64,000 bases of DNA from Bacteroidia bacterium (GCA_030429205.1 JAUICZ010000001.1:1664806-1728805), one strand, 5' to 3'; shown: positions 16,154 to 25,635, counted from the stretch's first letter. The notes: generated by a model from the letters alone, not told the origin. A program made the numbers and translations.

Positions 16154-17014
16154 TCACGCGGGTTGCTTTGTTTTCTGCTCGAAAAAATCTTTTAAGTGAT
16201 GTTCTCCATACGTGGGTGCTATGTTGTCTGATGCCATTGCGGTAAGAAAAAACTCTATAGGGCCATATGTTTTAGATGAGGTAAAGGTTCTCATTATCCA
16301 TATGGTAAACTTTCTGATCCAGTCTGGCAGGTGCATAATGCGATGCTTTTTACCCCATGCATCCAATGCCATTGTAGCCAGTTGATTATGAGAAAGTACA
16401 TCTGGCCCGCCAACTATAATTTCTTGTTTGTGATTATTTATAGCATTTACACAAACTTTTGCAAGATCTGTACCGTGTATCGGGTTCAGTTTGTAGTTGC
16501 CATCGCCAAAAAGATATACAGTGCCACGCTTTGCCATTTCCAGAAAATCGCCCATGTCAGAGAAAAAACCGTTCGGGCGAATGATACAATAGTCCAACCC
16601 CGATGTTGTAAGCGCATCTACAAATGCTTCTTTCGCCTGAAATATTTTAAGATGACGCAGCTTGTCTCCATTAATGGCAGAGATGTATATGAACTTTTTT
16701 ACCCCGGCTTTTTTAGCTTCGTTCAATAAGTTTATATTGGCCTGATAATCTACATCCATGTAAGTGAGCCCGTCTTTTTGTCGGGTAATGCCTACGGTGC
16801 TTATAACAACATCTATGTTGTTAAGTACTCCATTTAAAGTATCAGGTTGTGTTACTTCTGCTTCAATTACGTTGCAGTTATTGTAATTGAAGTTTGCCTT
16901 TTGTTTATTCCTTACAATTAGTGTGGTGTTATAGCTTTCGTTTGCCAGTTGTGCTGCAATATGTCTGCCCAGATATCCTGTTGCGCCTGCCAGTAGTATG
17001 TTCTGCTGTTCCAT
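16154..17014 (-). CDS. NAD(P)-binding atypical SDR / NmrA-like protein
   Basis: 286 residues. It begins with a Rossmann strand and GATGYLG (residues 10-16), the GxxGxxG dinucleotide site of extended/atypical short-chain dehydrogenases. IDVVISTVGITRQKDG and KKFIYISAINGDKL follow the usual beta4/beta5 pattern, and LDYCIIRPNGFFSDM the substrate-side region. The YxxxK catalytic motif of classical SDRs is not evident, as is common in NmrA-like members. It lies 65 nt downstream of a Crp/Fnr regulator on the same strand and may be its target. Confidence 0.8.
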   Translation of the reverse strand: MEQQNILLAGATGYLGRHIAAQLANESYNTTLIVRNKQKANFNYNNCNVIEAEVTQPDTLNGVLNNIDVVISTVGITRQKDGLTYMDVDYQANINLLNEAKKAGVKKFIYISAINGDKLRHLKIFQAKEAFVDALTTSGLDYCIIRPNGFFSDMGDFLEMAKRGTVYLFGDGNYKLNPIHGTDLAKVCVNAINNHKQEIIVGGPDVLSHNQLATMALDAWGKKHRIMHLPDWIRKFTIWIMRTFTSSKTYGPIEFFLTAMASDNIAPTYGEHHLKDFFEQKTKQPA

Positions 17015-17079
17015 GTTTTGTTGCTTTTATTTGTTAGCACAAAGGTCTGTATGGAAACTGAGAATACTCTTGACCATCG

Positions 17080-17670
17080 TCAAGAAATGGATCTTGACTT
17101 GCTGTGTACACGCTTTTTTATTCGGCTTAATGTTTCTGGAGAGATGCCCAGAAAAGATGCTATGTATTGCTGCGGTACACGGTTGAATAAATCTCCGTGT
17201 GTTTCTATCAGGTCTATATATCGCTCTTCAGGTGTTTTGGTGATAAAAGAAGCCACCATCATTTGGTAGGTAATCAGTTCGTCTTCTGTAGCAATGCGTG
17301 CCATTACCTCAAACTTAGGTGAGTAGGCAAGGAGCTCTTCTATTACATCTTTATCAAAGTGTATCAGTTGGGTGTCTTCTAATGCCTGATAGTTTTCTAT
17401 AGCCGGGGTGTTGAAGGTATAGCTTACCCCCGCACATATAAACTTACCTTCTGTATAGAAAAAAGTGGTTTTGTCTTTGCCCTCAACATTATAATACAGT
17501 CTTACGCAACCACTGACTACAAAGTAGATGGTTTTAGATATTTTACCTTCTGTGAAAATAAGCTCGTTCTTCTTGTAGCTGACAACAGGTACACGCTCTT
17601 GCAGATATGCTATTTCTTCTGTGCTTAACTCGGCATAGTGGGATAGTAATTTTAAAAACCTGTTGAACAT
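17080..17670 (-). CDS. Crp/Fnr-family transcriptional regulator
   Basis: 196 residues. The N-terminal cyclic-nucleotide-binding-like barrel covers residues about 15-120 (NELIFTEGKISKTIYFVVSG, VRLYYNVEGKDKTTFFYTEG). The C-terminal helix-turn-helix is recognisable as PQQYIASFLGISPETLSRI. No iron-sulfur cysteine cluster is present, so a redox Fnr role is unlikely. It is upstream of the SDR gene in the same direction. The ligand is unknown; many Bacteroidota members of this type have no known effector. Confidence 0.85.
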   Translation of the reverse strand: MFNRFLKLLSHYAELSTEEIAYLQERVPVVSYKKNELIFTEGKISKTIYFVVSGCVRLYYNVEGKDKTTFFYTEGKFICAGVSYTFNTPAIENYQALEDTQLIHFDKDVIEELLAYSPKFEVMARIATEDELITYQMMVASFITKTPEERYIDLIETHGDLFNRVPQQYIASFLGISPETLSRIKKRVHSKSRSIS

Positions 17671-17702
17671 GTTGTAAGTAGTTATTGCAACAAAATAGAT
17701 TT

Positions 17703-18065
17703 TTATTTTTCCTTACCCAAGTTTTGCTCCAGCCTGAACTTTATGATCTTTTTTAATAGCGTTTTAGGCATAGGGTTGTCGTTGGTGAACTGTATAGTGC
17801 CTGCAGATGTTTTAAATTCTTTTAGCTCATCTGCAAAAACATTTTGTACCTCTTTACTGCCCGGGTAAAGCGAACAGTGTGTTTTAAATGCGCCAATATG
17901 TACTACTATCTTTCCGTTAACCTTATAAGTAGGTATACCATAGCTGATCACCTCATCAGCATCGGGGAGTGCAGATTGTACCGTTGCTCTAGTAGTGTTG
18001 AACAGTTTTTTTACCTGCTCGGGAACGGTAGTTAAATATTGTTCAACTGTAGTTACTTTATCCAT
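17703..18065 (-). CDS. DUF1801 / YdhG-like protein
   Basis: 120 residues matching the DUF1801 (YdhG, frataxin-like fold) family: a helical start (TVEQYLTTVPEQVKKLF), EVISYGIPTYKVNGKIVVHIGAFK, HCSLYPGS and a terminal KIIKFRLEQN. The family is sometimes linked to iron handling, but no function is firmly established. The start codon is 1 nt from the stop of the upstream VOC gene, so the two are co-transcribed. Confidence 0.75.
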   Translation of the reverse strand: MDKVTTVEQYLTTVPEQVKKLFNTTRATVQSALPDADEVISYGIPTYKVNGKIVVHIGAFKTHCSLYPGSKEVQNVFADELKEFKTSAGTIQFTNDNPMPKTLLKKIIKFRLEQNLGKEK

Positions 18066-18066
18066 T

Positions 18067-18513
18067 TCAGGCGTTTTTTAAAACGTCAATATCGATCTTT
18101 CTCATTTTCAACATTGCATCTGTAGCGCGCTTTCTTTTATCCTCATCGGGTTGGCTGAGTAGTTGCGGTAGCTCCTCAGGAATAATCTGCCATGTGATAC
18201 CGTATTTGTCTGTCAGCCAGCCACACATCAATTCTTTGCCGCCATCTGCTAATTTACTCCAATAATAATCCACTTCTTCCTGATCTTTACAACTGACCAC
18301 AAAAGATATAGACTCGTTGAATTTATGTTCTGTGGGTATGTTCATTACCCCGAATTTTTGGTTAAACAAGCGGAATGTACCAGTGAATAGTGGGCCATCA
18401 GGCGTTTGCCGATTAATGGCTGTAATTTCTGCATCGGGGAAAATGGATACATAGTAATTGAGTGCTTCTTCGGCATCTTTTTCAAACCAGAGAAAAGGCA
18501 TTACTTTTTGCAT
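18067..18513 (-). CDS. VOC-family (PhnB-like) protein
   Basis: About 148 residues from Met at 18513 (MQKVMPFLWFEKDAEEALNYY). An in-frame Met at 18537 would add 8 residues but homologous proteins begin at this PFLWF position. The sequence follows the 3-demethylubiquinone-methyltransferase-like/PhnB glyoxalase fold: FPDAEITAINR, GPLFTGTFRLFNQKFGVMN, SFVVSCKDQEEVDYYWSKL and CGWLTDKYGITWQIIPEEL. Enzymatic activity is unknown. It forms an operon with the DUF1801 gene. Confidence 0.8.
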   Translation of the reverse strand: MQKVMPFLWFEKDAEEALNYYVSIFPDAEITAINRQTPDGPLFTGTFRLFNQKFGVMNIPTEHKFNESISFVVSCKDQEEVDYYWSKLADGGKELMCGWLTDKYGITWQIIPEELPQLLSQPDEDKRKRATDAMLKMRKIDIDVLKNA

Positions 18514-18701
18514 AGTAGAATTGTTTTCTGCAAACATAGATACGTAAAAGAAATAATATACTGGCAGATGAAGACGTTAAAGAGGGGTGTGTGCGACAGG
18601 TGTAGGTACAACTATGTATTGTGTCGTTTTGTTGAAGTTTTTGTTAAATACCAAAATGTTAAATCGAACAAAAGGTGTAGTAAGATGTTTATAGAGTAGT
18701 A

Positions 18702-18709
18702 TATATTTG
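18702..18709 (+). promoter_or_regulatory. -7 promoter element (TATATTTG) for the OmpA lipoprotein gene
   Basis: An exact match to TAnnTTTG lies 22 nt before the start codon at 18731. No clear -33 TTTG is seen at the usual distance. Confidence 0.4.
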
Positions 18710-18730
18710 AATTAAGAAAAACATACAGTT

Positions 18731-19627
18731 ATGAATTTGAGAGCCATTGCAGTTGTTACATTAGGTATGGCCATTATGTCTACCGGATGTGTAAGTACAA
18801 AGAAGTATAAAGAATTACAATCTCGTTATGCGGCGTTGCAGCGCAATTCGCAGGCACAGTCAGGCGAGTTGACGACGAAGAATCAGGAGTGTGATAAAGA
18901 GTTGTCGTCTGCTAAAACAAGAATAGGTAGTTTAGAAGAGCAACTGGCACAGGCTAAGTCAAATGCAGCATCGCTGCAAAATTCGCTGGATAAGTGTTTG
19001 ACGGCATCCGAGCAGGGTGGCGTGAACATCGCTAAGCTGGTAGATGAGATAAAAGCATCGAACGATTACATACAACACCTGGTGAACCTGAAGAATAAGA
19101 GTGACTCTTTGAACGTAGTGTTGACCAACAACTTAACACGCTCTTTGAGCAGAGAAGAGTTGAAAGATGTTGACATCAAAGTGTTGAAAGGTGTAGTGTA
19201 CATCTCTCTATCTGATAACATGCTGTACAAAACAGGTAGCTACAAAATATCTGAACGTGCCGGCGAAACACTGAGCAAGATCGCGAAGATCATTAAAGAC
19301 TATGATGAGTATGAAGTACTTGTTGAAGGTAATACAGATAATGTGCCTATCAGCAGAGAGAATATTCGTAACAACTGGGACTTGAGTGCATTGCGTGCAT
19401 CCAGTGTTGTTATGGAGCTACAAAATAAATATGGTGTAGATCCTAAACGTATGACAGCCGGTGGACGTGGTGAGCATAACCCTGTTGCTGATAATGATAG
19501 TGAACTGGGCAGAAGACAAAACCGCCGTACAGAAATTATTGTTACGCCTAAGCTGGATCAGTTTATGGATTTAATAGAAAAAGCACCCGATGGTAGTGAT
19601 GCCGGAAGTGCACAAGGTGTAAAATAA
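18731..19627 (+). CDS. OmpA-family outer-membrane lipoprotein
   Basis: 298 residues. The lipobox STGC puts the lipidated Cys at residue 20. Residues about 25-110 are a coiled coil (repeated Gln/Glu/Leu heptads). The C-terminal OmpA/MotB peptidoglycan-binding domain occupies about 150-285, with VEGNTDNVPI, NWDLSALRASSVV and GRGEHNPVADN plus RRQNRRTEIIV. It probably tethers the outer membrane to peptidoglycan. A -7 element lies directly upstream. The next gene starts 5 nt after its stop. Confidence 0.9.
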   Translation: MNLRAIAVVTLGMAIMSTGCVSTKKYKELQSRYAALQRNSQAQSGELTTKNQECDKELSSAKTRIGSLEEQLAQAKSNAASLQNSLDKCLTASEQGGVNIAKLVDEIKASNDYIQHLVNLKNKSDSLNVVLTNNLTRSLSREELKDVDIKVLKGVVYISLSDNMLYKTGSYKISERAGETLSKIAKIIKDYDEYEVLVEGNTDNVPISRENIRNNWDLSALRASSVVMELQNKYGVDPKRMTAGGRGEHNPVADNDSELGRRQNRRTEIIVTPKLDQFMDLIEKAPDGSDAGSAQGVK

Positions 19628-19632
19628 TTGAG

Positions 19633-20112
19633 ATGAAAAATCTTACAGATAAATTAACTACAAGCCTGCTGACAATTTTATTTGTCGCAGGCTTTTGTTT
19701 TTATGCGCAGGCACAAACGCCTTGCCCAACAAACTTTAACGGTCAGCAATTGAGTATGGCACAAAAAAATGTGCAAGGCTGGAAAAACAAGATTGTTGCT
19801 TTTGAGCTTGAAGTACAGGAAGTACATAAAGGCTACGAAGGAGCGCCGTACTTTCTGGCGAAGCTAAATGATGGTAGTACAATATGGGTAGCAACACTGG
19901 TCATTAGCGGGTATATTAAAAAAGGTGCAAAGCTTACAGCTATAGGGTATTTTAAACCCACGCCGCCAAACGATGAAATGGCAACAGTGAACCACGATGG
20001 ATATTATGTTATGGCATTTGCTACGAAAGACAATGCCAGCGGCAGAATAGGTGTGTGGCCACGAGAAAATGAAAAAGTGCAACAGTGGTTTGATGGTGTG
20101 ATGCCGGAATGA
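19633..20112 (+). CDS. Exported OB-fold-like small protein
   Basis: 159 residues with a signal peptide (ending FYAQAQT). The mature part resembles an OB-fold / tRNA-anti-like domain: KIVAFELEVQEVHKGYEG, PYFLAKLNDGSTIWVAT and KKGAKLTAIGYF give the alternating strand pattern. It starts 5 nt after the OmpA lipoprotein stop, so is likely co-transcribed. No specific function can be assigned. Confidence 0.55.
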   Translation: MKNLTDKLTTSLLTILFVAGFCFYAQAQTPCPTNFNGQQLSMAQKNVQGWKNKIVAFELEVQEVHKGYEGAPYFLAKLNDGSTIWVATLVISGYIKKGAKLTAIGYFKPTPPNDEMATVNHDGYYVMAFATKDNASGRIGVWPRENEKVQQWFDGVMPE

Positions 20113-20194
20113 TATTGACAAATATATTACAATTGTAAATTGTAATGTGTAGTGCTTTTTAGCAGGAATGGTTAATTTTATACAAAGCCAGTAT

Positions 20195-20956
20195 ATGAAA
20201 CCTATAACGTATCTTAAGTTGTGCACAATAGTTTTTCTTCTAAGTATTGTTTTGCAGGGCTGTAAAAAAGAGAATACTACTCCGGGGACAACGACCACCA
20301 CTACACCCGCAGTGAAATACGAGATCATTCTTACAGGAAAGAAGTTTGTAGGAGAAACCATTGAGTTTACCACAAACGTGCCGGAGAACATTAGTGTACA
20401 GTGGCAGTTGTATATTGACACCAAGACAGGTACTAAAAATTTAGAATTCAACTCGCGAGCCTTTAGCTACACCTTTACAGAAATAGGTTCTTATTCTGTT
20501 ACTCTTATTCTTTATGGTGACAGAGCTAATAAGAACAATTCAAACCTGCACACGTCTTTTTACATTAAACACCCTTTTAAAGCATCAGACATATATAAGA
20601 TGCAAGGCATAAGGAAATGTGATGTAGTAGTGGATAGCGCTATTTTATTATCAGAAAAAAGAGATACAGTGAATACGTATAAGGATAATATTGAGGTAAA
20701 TGTGATCAACGAGAAACTAATAGTTGTAAAAGGCGATACACTAAAGCTGGGTGAGGGGCAAGAAGAGATTGGGATTGAAGATCAATACCTTTTTATAAAA
20801 GAAGTAGCTGAAGAGTATGCCTGGAATTCTCTGCGCTATTATCCCAAAGAAGATAGTATTGTCCATTCTGTTCATCTACCGCAAGGGGGTAAGCAGATAG
20901 GAAAATCTGAACATCACATATTTGGTATTACAACATCGTATTATTCGGTAAAATGA
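20195..20956 (+). CDS. Lipoprotein with PKD-like domain
   Basis: The start at 20195 (MKPITYLKLC) gives a proper signal and lipobox LQGC with Cys at residue 23; an upstream in-frame ATG at 20168 would add nine residues. The Thr-rich linker after the Cys leads to a PKD/Ig-like domain (about residues 45-120: FVGETIEFTTN, SYTFTEIGSYSVTLILYG). The remaining about 130 residues have no recognised motif. Probably anchored in the outer membrane facing either side. Function unknown. Confidence 0.6.
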   Translation: MKPITYLKLCTIVFLLSIVLQGCKKENTTPGTTTTTTPAVKYEIILTGKKFVGETIEFTTNVPENISVQWQLYIDTKTGTKNLEFNSRAFSYTFTEIGSYSVTLILYGDRANKNNSNLHTSFYIKHPFKASDIYKMQGIRKCDVVVDSAILLSEKRDTVNTYKDNIEVNVINEKLIVVKGDTLKLGEGQEEIGIEDQYLFIKEVAEEYAWNSLRYYPKEDSIVHSVHLPQGGKQIGKSEHHIFGITTSYYSVK

Positions 20957-20962
20957 TAGTAT

Positions 20963-21481
20963 ATGTATATGATACTAAAGAAACTTTTTCAATTGCCGAC
21001 TTGGCTTGTTTTTGTTTTGTTGATTTCTCAAGCTTTTTTGCCTTCGACAGGTATTTGGTTAATTGTTAGACATGTGTTTATATTCTCAATTATTTTTCTT
21101 GTCTATAACATAGGAGTTGCATTACATGGACGACTACCGTCACATCATGGTTTAAATATAAATGTCTATACTGCTTGTTTAGCTTTAATAACTGTTTTTT
21201 ATGTGTATATATTAATTTACTACCCTGATGGTTTTTACATAGACAACAATAATTATGAAAGCTATGGTAGTATGGTATATGTATTAGCTCCTTTGACGTT
21301 AGCCGTGTTGTTTAGTTTTATTTACGTAATTCGGTTTATAGCAAAAGCCATGGCAACAATAAAGTTTGGTTCAAGGGTAACATTTGCATACTACATAAAT
21401 AATTTCTTGCTAATCTGGTTCTGGCCGATAGGTATTTGGTGGATATACCCTGAATTAAAAACTGTTATTAATGGGGATTAA
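20963..21481 (+). CDS. Small polytopic membrane protein
   Basis: 172 residues, about four hydrophobic spans (near residues 12-30, 32-50, 62-85 and 105-130, with a further one at the C-terminal end). It starts 6 nt after the preceding lipoprotein gene, and Met at 20969 is an alternative start. No conserved motif recognised. Operon membership with the lipoprotein and the next membrane protein is likely from spacing. Confidence 0.5.
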   Translation: MYMILKKLFQLPTWLVFVLLISQAFLPSTGIWLIVRHVFIFSIIFLVYNIGVALHGRLPSHHGLNINVYTACLALITVFYVYILIYYPDGFYIDNNNYESYGSMVYVLAPLTLAVLFSFIYVIRFIAKAMATIKFGSRVTFAYYINNFLLIWFWPIGIWWIYPELKTVINGD

Positions 21482-21496
21482 TTTTAAACTAATAGT

Positions 21497-22084
21497 ATGA
21501 GTAATATAGAACCTATTTATGCAGGTAATGCAACTTTTGAAAGTCATCACGGTGTAGCAACCATTACAATTCCACCTCCCCCAAGTAGGTTATTGAGAAT
21601 ATTAATGATATTGTTTTTGTTGCCATGGCTTGGAGGAATGTTTGCAGTACTATCAAATAGTTCACAAATACAAGAAGATACCTTTGATTTATTTGCGTAT
21701 GCTTGGGTAGTAGGTTGGGCTGTTGGAGGCTTCTTTCTAATACGTGCAATTGTGTGGACATTTTTGGGTAAAGAAGTGATAACAATAGAAAATGGCATAC
21801 TAACTATTGATAGAAAAAATGCTTTACTCATTAAAACAAAATCCTACGACTTAACAAGTGTGAAAAATATCAGAGCAACTGAAGTTCAATATGGAAACAA
21901 CAATTTGTTCAATGTCAATATTCATGAAGTGACGATGCTTAATAATACAGGCACAGTGCACTTTGATTATGGAATGAAAACTATTCGGTTTGGTATTGGG
22001 CTTGACGAAATAGAGGGGGACTATCTGATTACTGAGTTGAAGAAGAGCGGCTATTTAATAGAATCGAATTTAGGCAATAACTAG
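21497..22084 (+). CDS. Membrane protein with C-terminal soluble beta domain
   Basis: 195 residues. Two transmembrane segments (about residues 30-50 and 65-90) are followed by a soluble, PH-like strand pattern (VITIENGILTIDRKN, KTKSYDLTSVKNIRAT). The layout of two spans and then a small beta domain recalls YdbT/PH-like membrane proteins. That resemblance is an inference. It lies 15 nt after the previous gene. Confidence 0.5.
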   Translation: MSNIEPIYAGNATFESHHGVATITIPPPPSRLLRILMILFLLPWLGGMFAVLSNSSQIQEDTFDLFAYAWVVGWAVGGFFLIRAIVWTFLGKEVITIENGILTIDRKNALLIKTKSYDLTSVKNIRATEVQYGNNNLFNVNIHEVTMLNNTGTVHFDYGMKTIRFGIGLDEIEGDYLITELKKSGYLIESNLGNN

Positions 22085-22222
22085 GGTTATGGTAATGCAA
22101 GCCCTTTATAATGGAGGCCCTTTTTCGTATCTTTTGTTAATGAGGTATTATATAAGTTGATTGAACAGCAGTAGCTGACCAAAGTCATTTTTAGATAGTG
22201 TGCATGGTGCTATTTTTACACT

Positions 22223-22720
22223 ATGCCCAGGCCAAAAACAAAAGACGAATTACTACAATTAGCCCAGACTAATTTCGATAAGCTGTACGAGCTGGTTAAC
22301 TCATACTCAAAAGAAGAGCAGCAAAAAGATTTTCCTAAAGGGACGATGAATCGCAACATCAGAGATGTACTGGCGCATTTACATCATTGGCATTTAATGA
22401 TGCTGGATTGGTATAAAGTAGGGATGAAGGGAGAAAAGCCTGATATACCTGCCAAAGGTTATACCTGGAAGACAGTCCCCGATTTGAATAGGGAGATATG
22501 GAAGATGTATACCTCCACAGATTTGGCAGACATTAAAAAGAAGCTGAAAGCCAGTTATAAAAAGGTATATCAATTAATAGATGCACACAGTAATGATGAG
22601 TTGTTTGAAAAGAAACGATACTCTTGGACAGGGAGTACCTCGCTTGGTGCATACCTTGTCTCTGCTACCAGCAGCCATTACGATTGGGCGATGAAGCTGA
22701 TCAGGAAGTGTAAGAAATAA
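22223..22720 (+). CDS. ClbS/DfsB-family four-helix-bundle protein
   Basis: 165 residues matching the ClbS/DfsB (DUF1706) family: the N-terminal PRPKTKDELLQLAQTNFDKL, NRNIRDVLAHLHHWHLMMLDW, a central PAKGYTWKTVPDLNREIW, and the end GAYLVSATSSHYDWAMKLI. ClbS is a colibactin self-protection hydrolase and DfsB is a related protein in other bacteria. The role in organisms without colibactin is unknown. Stands alone upstream of the carotenoid operon. Confidence 0.8.
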   Translation: MPRPKTKDELLQLAQTNFDKLYELVNSYSKEEQQKDFPKGTMNRNIRDVLAHLHHWHLMMLDWYKVGMKGEKPDIPAKGYTWKTVPDLNREIWKMYTSTDLADIKKKLKASYKKVYQLIDAHSNDELFEKKRYSWTGSTSLGAYLVSATSSHYDWAMKLIRKCKK

Positions 22721-22848
22721 TATTTTGTTTAACTAATATTAGATTAATGAATATAAAACTTCATCAAAAAAAGTTTTTGTTTAAGCACTACCGTTTTTTA
22801 ATCAACAAAAAATAAAGCCGACTGTTACTCTTTTTCGTAATTCTATTT

Positions 22849-24345
22849 ATGAAAGAGGTAGCGATCATAGGTTCCGGCTTTTCGGGTTTAGCAGCAGCGT
22901 GTTATGCGGCACAGGCAGGTAATAAAGTATCTGTTTACGAAAAGAATGCCACAATAGGTGGCAGGGCAAGGCATTTTACGGAGCAGGGCTTTATGTTTGA
23001 TATGGGGCCAAGCTGGTATTGGATGCCGGATGTGTTTGAGCAGTTTTTTCGCGATTTTGATAAGTCTGCCAAAGATTATTATCAGCTGGTTCAGTTAGAT
23101 CCCGGTTTTCAGATATTTTTTAAAGATCACGCTCCTCTGCAAATACCTGCAAAGCTGGAAGAACTATACGACACCTTTGAGCGTATAGAAGCAGGTAGTG
23201 CAAAACAGTTACAACTATTCTTAAAAGACGCTGCCTACAAATATCAGGTAGGTATGCGCGATCTGGTACATAAACCGGGCTTGTCTTTCCGGGAGTATAT
23301 GCGTTACGATGTGTTGAAGGGTATCATGCAAACACATTTGTTCCGCTCTGTTAGTAAACATGTGCGTCAGTATTTTAAAGATGAACGTCTTGTACAGCTG
23401 ATGGAGTTTCCCATATTATTTCTGGGTGCTATGCCAAAAGATATTCCTGCATTGTATACGCTCATGAACTATGCAGCATTATCGCTGGGGACCTGGTATC
23501 CTATGGGTGGGATGCAAAAAGTAATTGCAGGTATGGCCACGCTGGCAGAAGAGTTGGGTGTGCAGATACATACCAATGCGGCAGTGGAATATATTCATGT
23601 GTCTGACAGGCAAGCAAAAGGTATTGCTATTAACGGTAACTATATTGTTACAGACTCTGTTATTGCCTCGGGAGATTATCACCATATAGAGCAATCTTTA
23701 TTAGAGCCGCAGCACAGAAACTATAGTGAGCAGTATTGGGATAAGAAAACATTTGCTCCGTCTTGTTTGCTCTACTACGTAGGTGTCAATAAAAAAGTAA
23801 AAGGGCTGCAACACCACAACCTTTTCTTCGATGCAGATTTTGAGCAACACTCCAAAGAGATATACGAAACAAAAGAATGGCCAGACGATCCCCTGTTCTA
23901 TGTTTGTTGTCCTTCAAAAACAGATAGAAGTGTGGCACCCGATGGGCAAGAGAATCTGTTTATACTCATACCCATAGCACCGGGTATAGAGGATACGCCT
24001 GAGATGCGCGAACGGTACTTTCCTGAAGTGTTGAAGCGTATAGAAAAACACTGTGGCGACAACATAGCAGAACATATAGTGTACAACAAAAGCTATTGTG
24101 TAAAAGATTTTGTGAGCGATTATAATGCATACAAAGGCAATGCATACGGCCTGGCAAATACACTCAGGCAAACAGCCGTGTTAAAGCCATCGATAAAAAA
24201 TAAACAGGTAGACAACCTGATATATACCGGGCAGCTTACTGTGCCGGGACCGGGTGTGCCACCATCTTTAATATCGGGTAAGCTGGCTGCAGCCCAAATT
24301 TCATCTACCACTAAAAGGCATTTTTATGAAACAGTTGTTCGATAA
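22849..24345 (+). CDS. crtI: Phytoene desaturase
   Basis: 498 residues. The FAD-binding GSGFSG is at residues 8-13, followed by the KNATIGGRARHF ribose/phosphate region and DMGPSWYWMP. The near-C-terminal signature VPGPGVPPSLISGKL is diagnostic of CrtI-type desaturases. It converts phytoene to lycopene in carotenoid synthesis. It is the first gene of crtI-crtB-crtZ-crtYcd-idi. Its 3' end overlaps crtB by 20 nt, implying translational coupling. Confidence 0.95.
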   Translation: MKEVAIIGSGFSGLAAACYAAQAGNKVSVYEKNATIGGRARHFTEQGFMFDMGPSWYWMPDVFEQFFRDFDKSAKDYYQLVQLDPGFQIFFKDHAPLQIPAKLEELYDTFERIEAGSAKQLQLFLKDAAYKYQVGMRDLVHKPGLSFREYMRYDVLKGIMQTHLFRSVSKHVRQYFKDERLVQLMEFPILFLGAMPKDIPALYTLMNYAALSLGTWYPMGGMQKVIAGMATLAEELGVQIHTNAAVEYIHVSDRQAKGIAINGNYIVTDSVIASGDYHHIEQSLLEPQHRNYSEQYWDKKTFAPSCLLYYVGVNKKVKGLQHHNLFFDADFEQHSKEIYETKEWPDDPLFYVCCPSKTDRSVAPDGQENLFILIPIAPGIEDTPEMRERYFPEVLKRIEKHCGDNIAEHIVYNKSYCVKDFVSDYNAYKGNAYGLANTLRQTAVLKPSIKNKQVDNLIYTGQLTVPGPGVPPSLISGKLAAAQISSTTKRHFYETVVR

Positions 24346-25162
24346 GGTATCTCATACAGCAAGCAGGGTAACAACAAGAACATACAGCACCAGTTTTTCT
24401 CTGGGTATTTTGTGTGTGAACAAAAGGTTGAGGCAGGCCATTTATAATATATATGGTTATGTGCGCTTTGCAGATGAAATAGTAGATACTTTTCATGATT
24501 ATGATAAGAAAGCTTTGCTGGAAGAGTTTCAGGAGGATACTTACAAAGCGATAGAGCGGGGCATCAGTATAAATCCGATACTGAACAGTTTTCAGCATAC
24601 AGTAAACGAGTATAATATTGAACAGGAGTTGATCGACTGTTTCCTTAAGAGTATGGAGATGGATCTGGGCTTGGCCAAGCACAACGAATTGTCTTATGAG
24701 GAATATATACTCGGTTCGGCTGAGGTAGTTGGCCTGATGTGTTTGCGTGTATTTACAGAAGGTAATGAAGAACAATATCAGCAACTAAAACCTGCGGCGA
24801 TGCGTTTGGGTGCTGCTTTCCAAAAGGTGAACTTTCTGCGCGATATGAAAGACGATTATCAGGCTTTGGGCAGAACTTATTTTCCGGGTATAGACATGAA
24901 ATACTTTACGCCCGCAGATAAGCTACGCATAGAGTACGAAATAGAGCAGGATTTTCAGGCAGCGTTAGAGGGTATCAGACAACTGCCCGACAGCTCTCGG
25001 TTTGGTGTGTATGTAGCCTGTGTTTATTATATGAGGTTGTTCGCAAAGATCAAGTCGCTGCCGTCAGAACGTATTATGACGGGTAGAATAAGAATTTCCA
25101 ATCATCATAAAATAGGGTTGTTATTTACATCATACTTCAAACATAGTTTACACTTGTTATGA
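24326..25162 (+). CDS. crtB: Phytoene synthase
   Basis: 278 residues of the squalene/phytoene synthase family. The two Asp-rich metal/diphosphate sites are present: ADEIVD with Asp50 and Asp54, and NFLRDMKDD with Asp173 and Asp177, followed by GRTYFP. It condenses two GGPP to phytoene. It overlaps crtI by 20 nt and crtZ by 4 nt (ATGA). Context with crtI rather than hopanoid genes supports phytoene over squalene synthase. Confidence 0.93.
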   Translation: MKQLFDKVSHTASRVTTRTYSTSFSLGILCVNKRLRQAIYNIYGYVRFADEIVDTFHDYDKKALLEEFQEDTYKAIERGISINPILNSFQHTVNEYNIEQELIDCFLKSMEMDLGLAKHNELSYEEYILGSAEVVGLMCLRVFTEGNEEQYQQLKPAAMRLGAAFQKVNFLRDMKDDYQALGRTYFPGIDMKYFTPADKLRIEYEIEQDFQAALEGIRQLPDSSRFGVYVACVYYMRLFAKIKSLPSERIMTGRIRISNHHKIGLLFTSYFKHSLHLL

Positions 25163-25635
25163 TGACTGCCGTATACATACTTACAACAATTGCAGCAGCA
25201 CTGGCTATGGAAGCAGTAGCATGGCTGGCGCACAAATATTTAATGCATGGTGCGTTGTGGAATTTGCACGAAGATCATCACACCAAAACCTCAGCATCTT
25301 TTTTTGAAAAGAACGATTACTTCTTCCTGATTTTTGCATTACCGGGTATAGCACTCATGGCACTGGGCAGTTTTGTGAGTGGATTAACTATTCTATTGTT
25401 TGCCGGCATCGGCATCACCATATATGGGTTTACCTACTTTTTGGTGCACGATGTTTTTATTCATCAACGTTTTAAACTCTTTAAACATACAGACAATTTT
25501 TACCTGCGTGCCATCAGGAGGGCGCACAAAATGCACCATAAGCATTTGGGCAAAGAACATGGCGAATGTTTTGGTATGCTGTGGGTACCTATGCGATATT
25601 TTAAAGACGAACTAAACAGGAAGAAACTTGCTTAA
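25159..25635 (+). CDS. crtZ: Beta-carotene 3-hydroxylase
   Basis: 158 residues. A non-haem di-iron membrane hydroxylase with the full set of histidine clusters: HKYLMH (25, 30), HEDHH (37, 40, 41), HDVFIH (97, 102) and HKMHHKH (123-129), separated by hydrophobic spans. It adds 3-hydroxyl groups to beta-ionone rings to give zeaxanthin. Start overlaps the crtB stop (ATGA), and its stop is overlapped by the TTG start of the cyclase gene. Confidence 0.92.
   Translation: MMTAVYILTTIAAALAMEAVAWLAHKYLMHGALWNLHEDHHTKTSASFFEKNDYFFLIFALPGIALMALGSFVSGLTILLFAGIGITIYGFTYFLVHDVFIHQRFKLFKHTDNFYLRAIRRAHKMHHKHLGKEHGECFGMLWVPMRYFKDELNRKKLA

Noticed and set aside
22223-22720. ClbS/DfsB gene as evidence of a genotoxin pathway
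   Set aside because: No polyketide or non-ribosomal peptide genes are in the window, and the family is widespread outside colibactin producers.
24311-24784. Minus-strand ORF of 157 codons over crtI/crtB
   Set aside because: Antisense to clear carotenoid genes, with no motif or ribosome-binding site.
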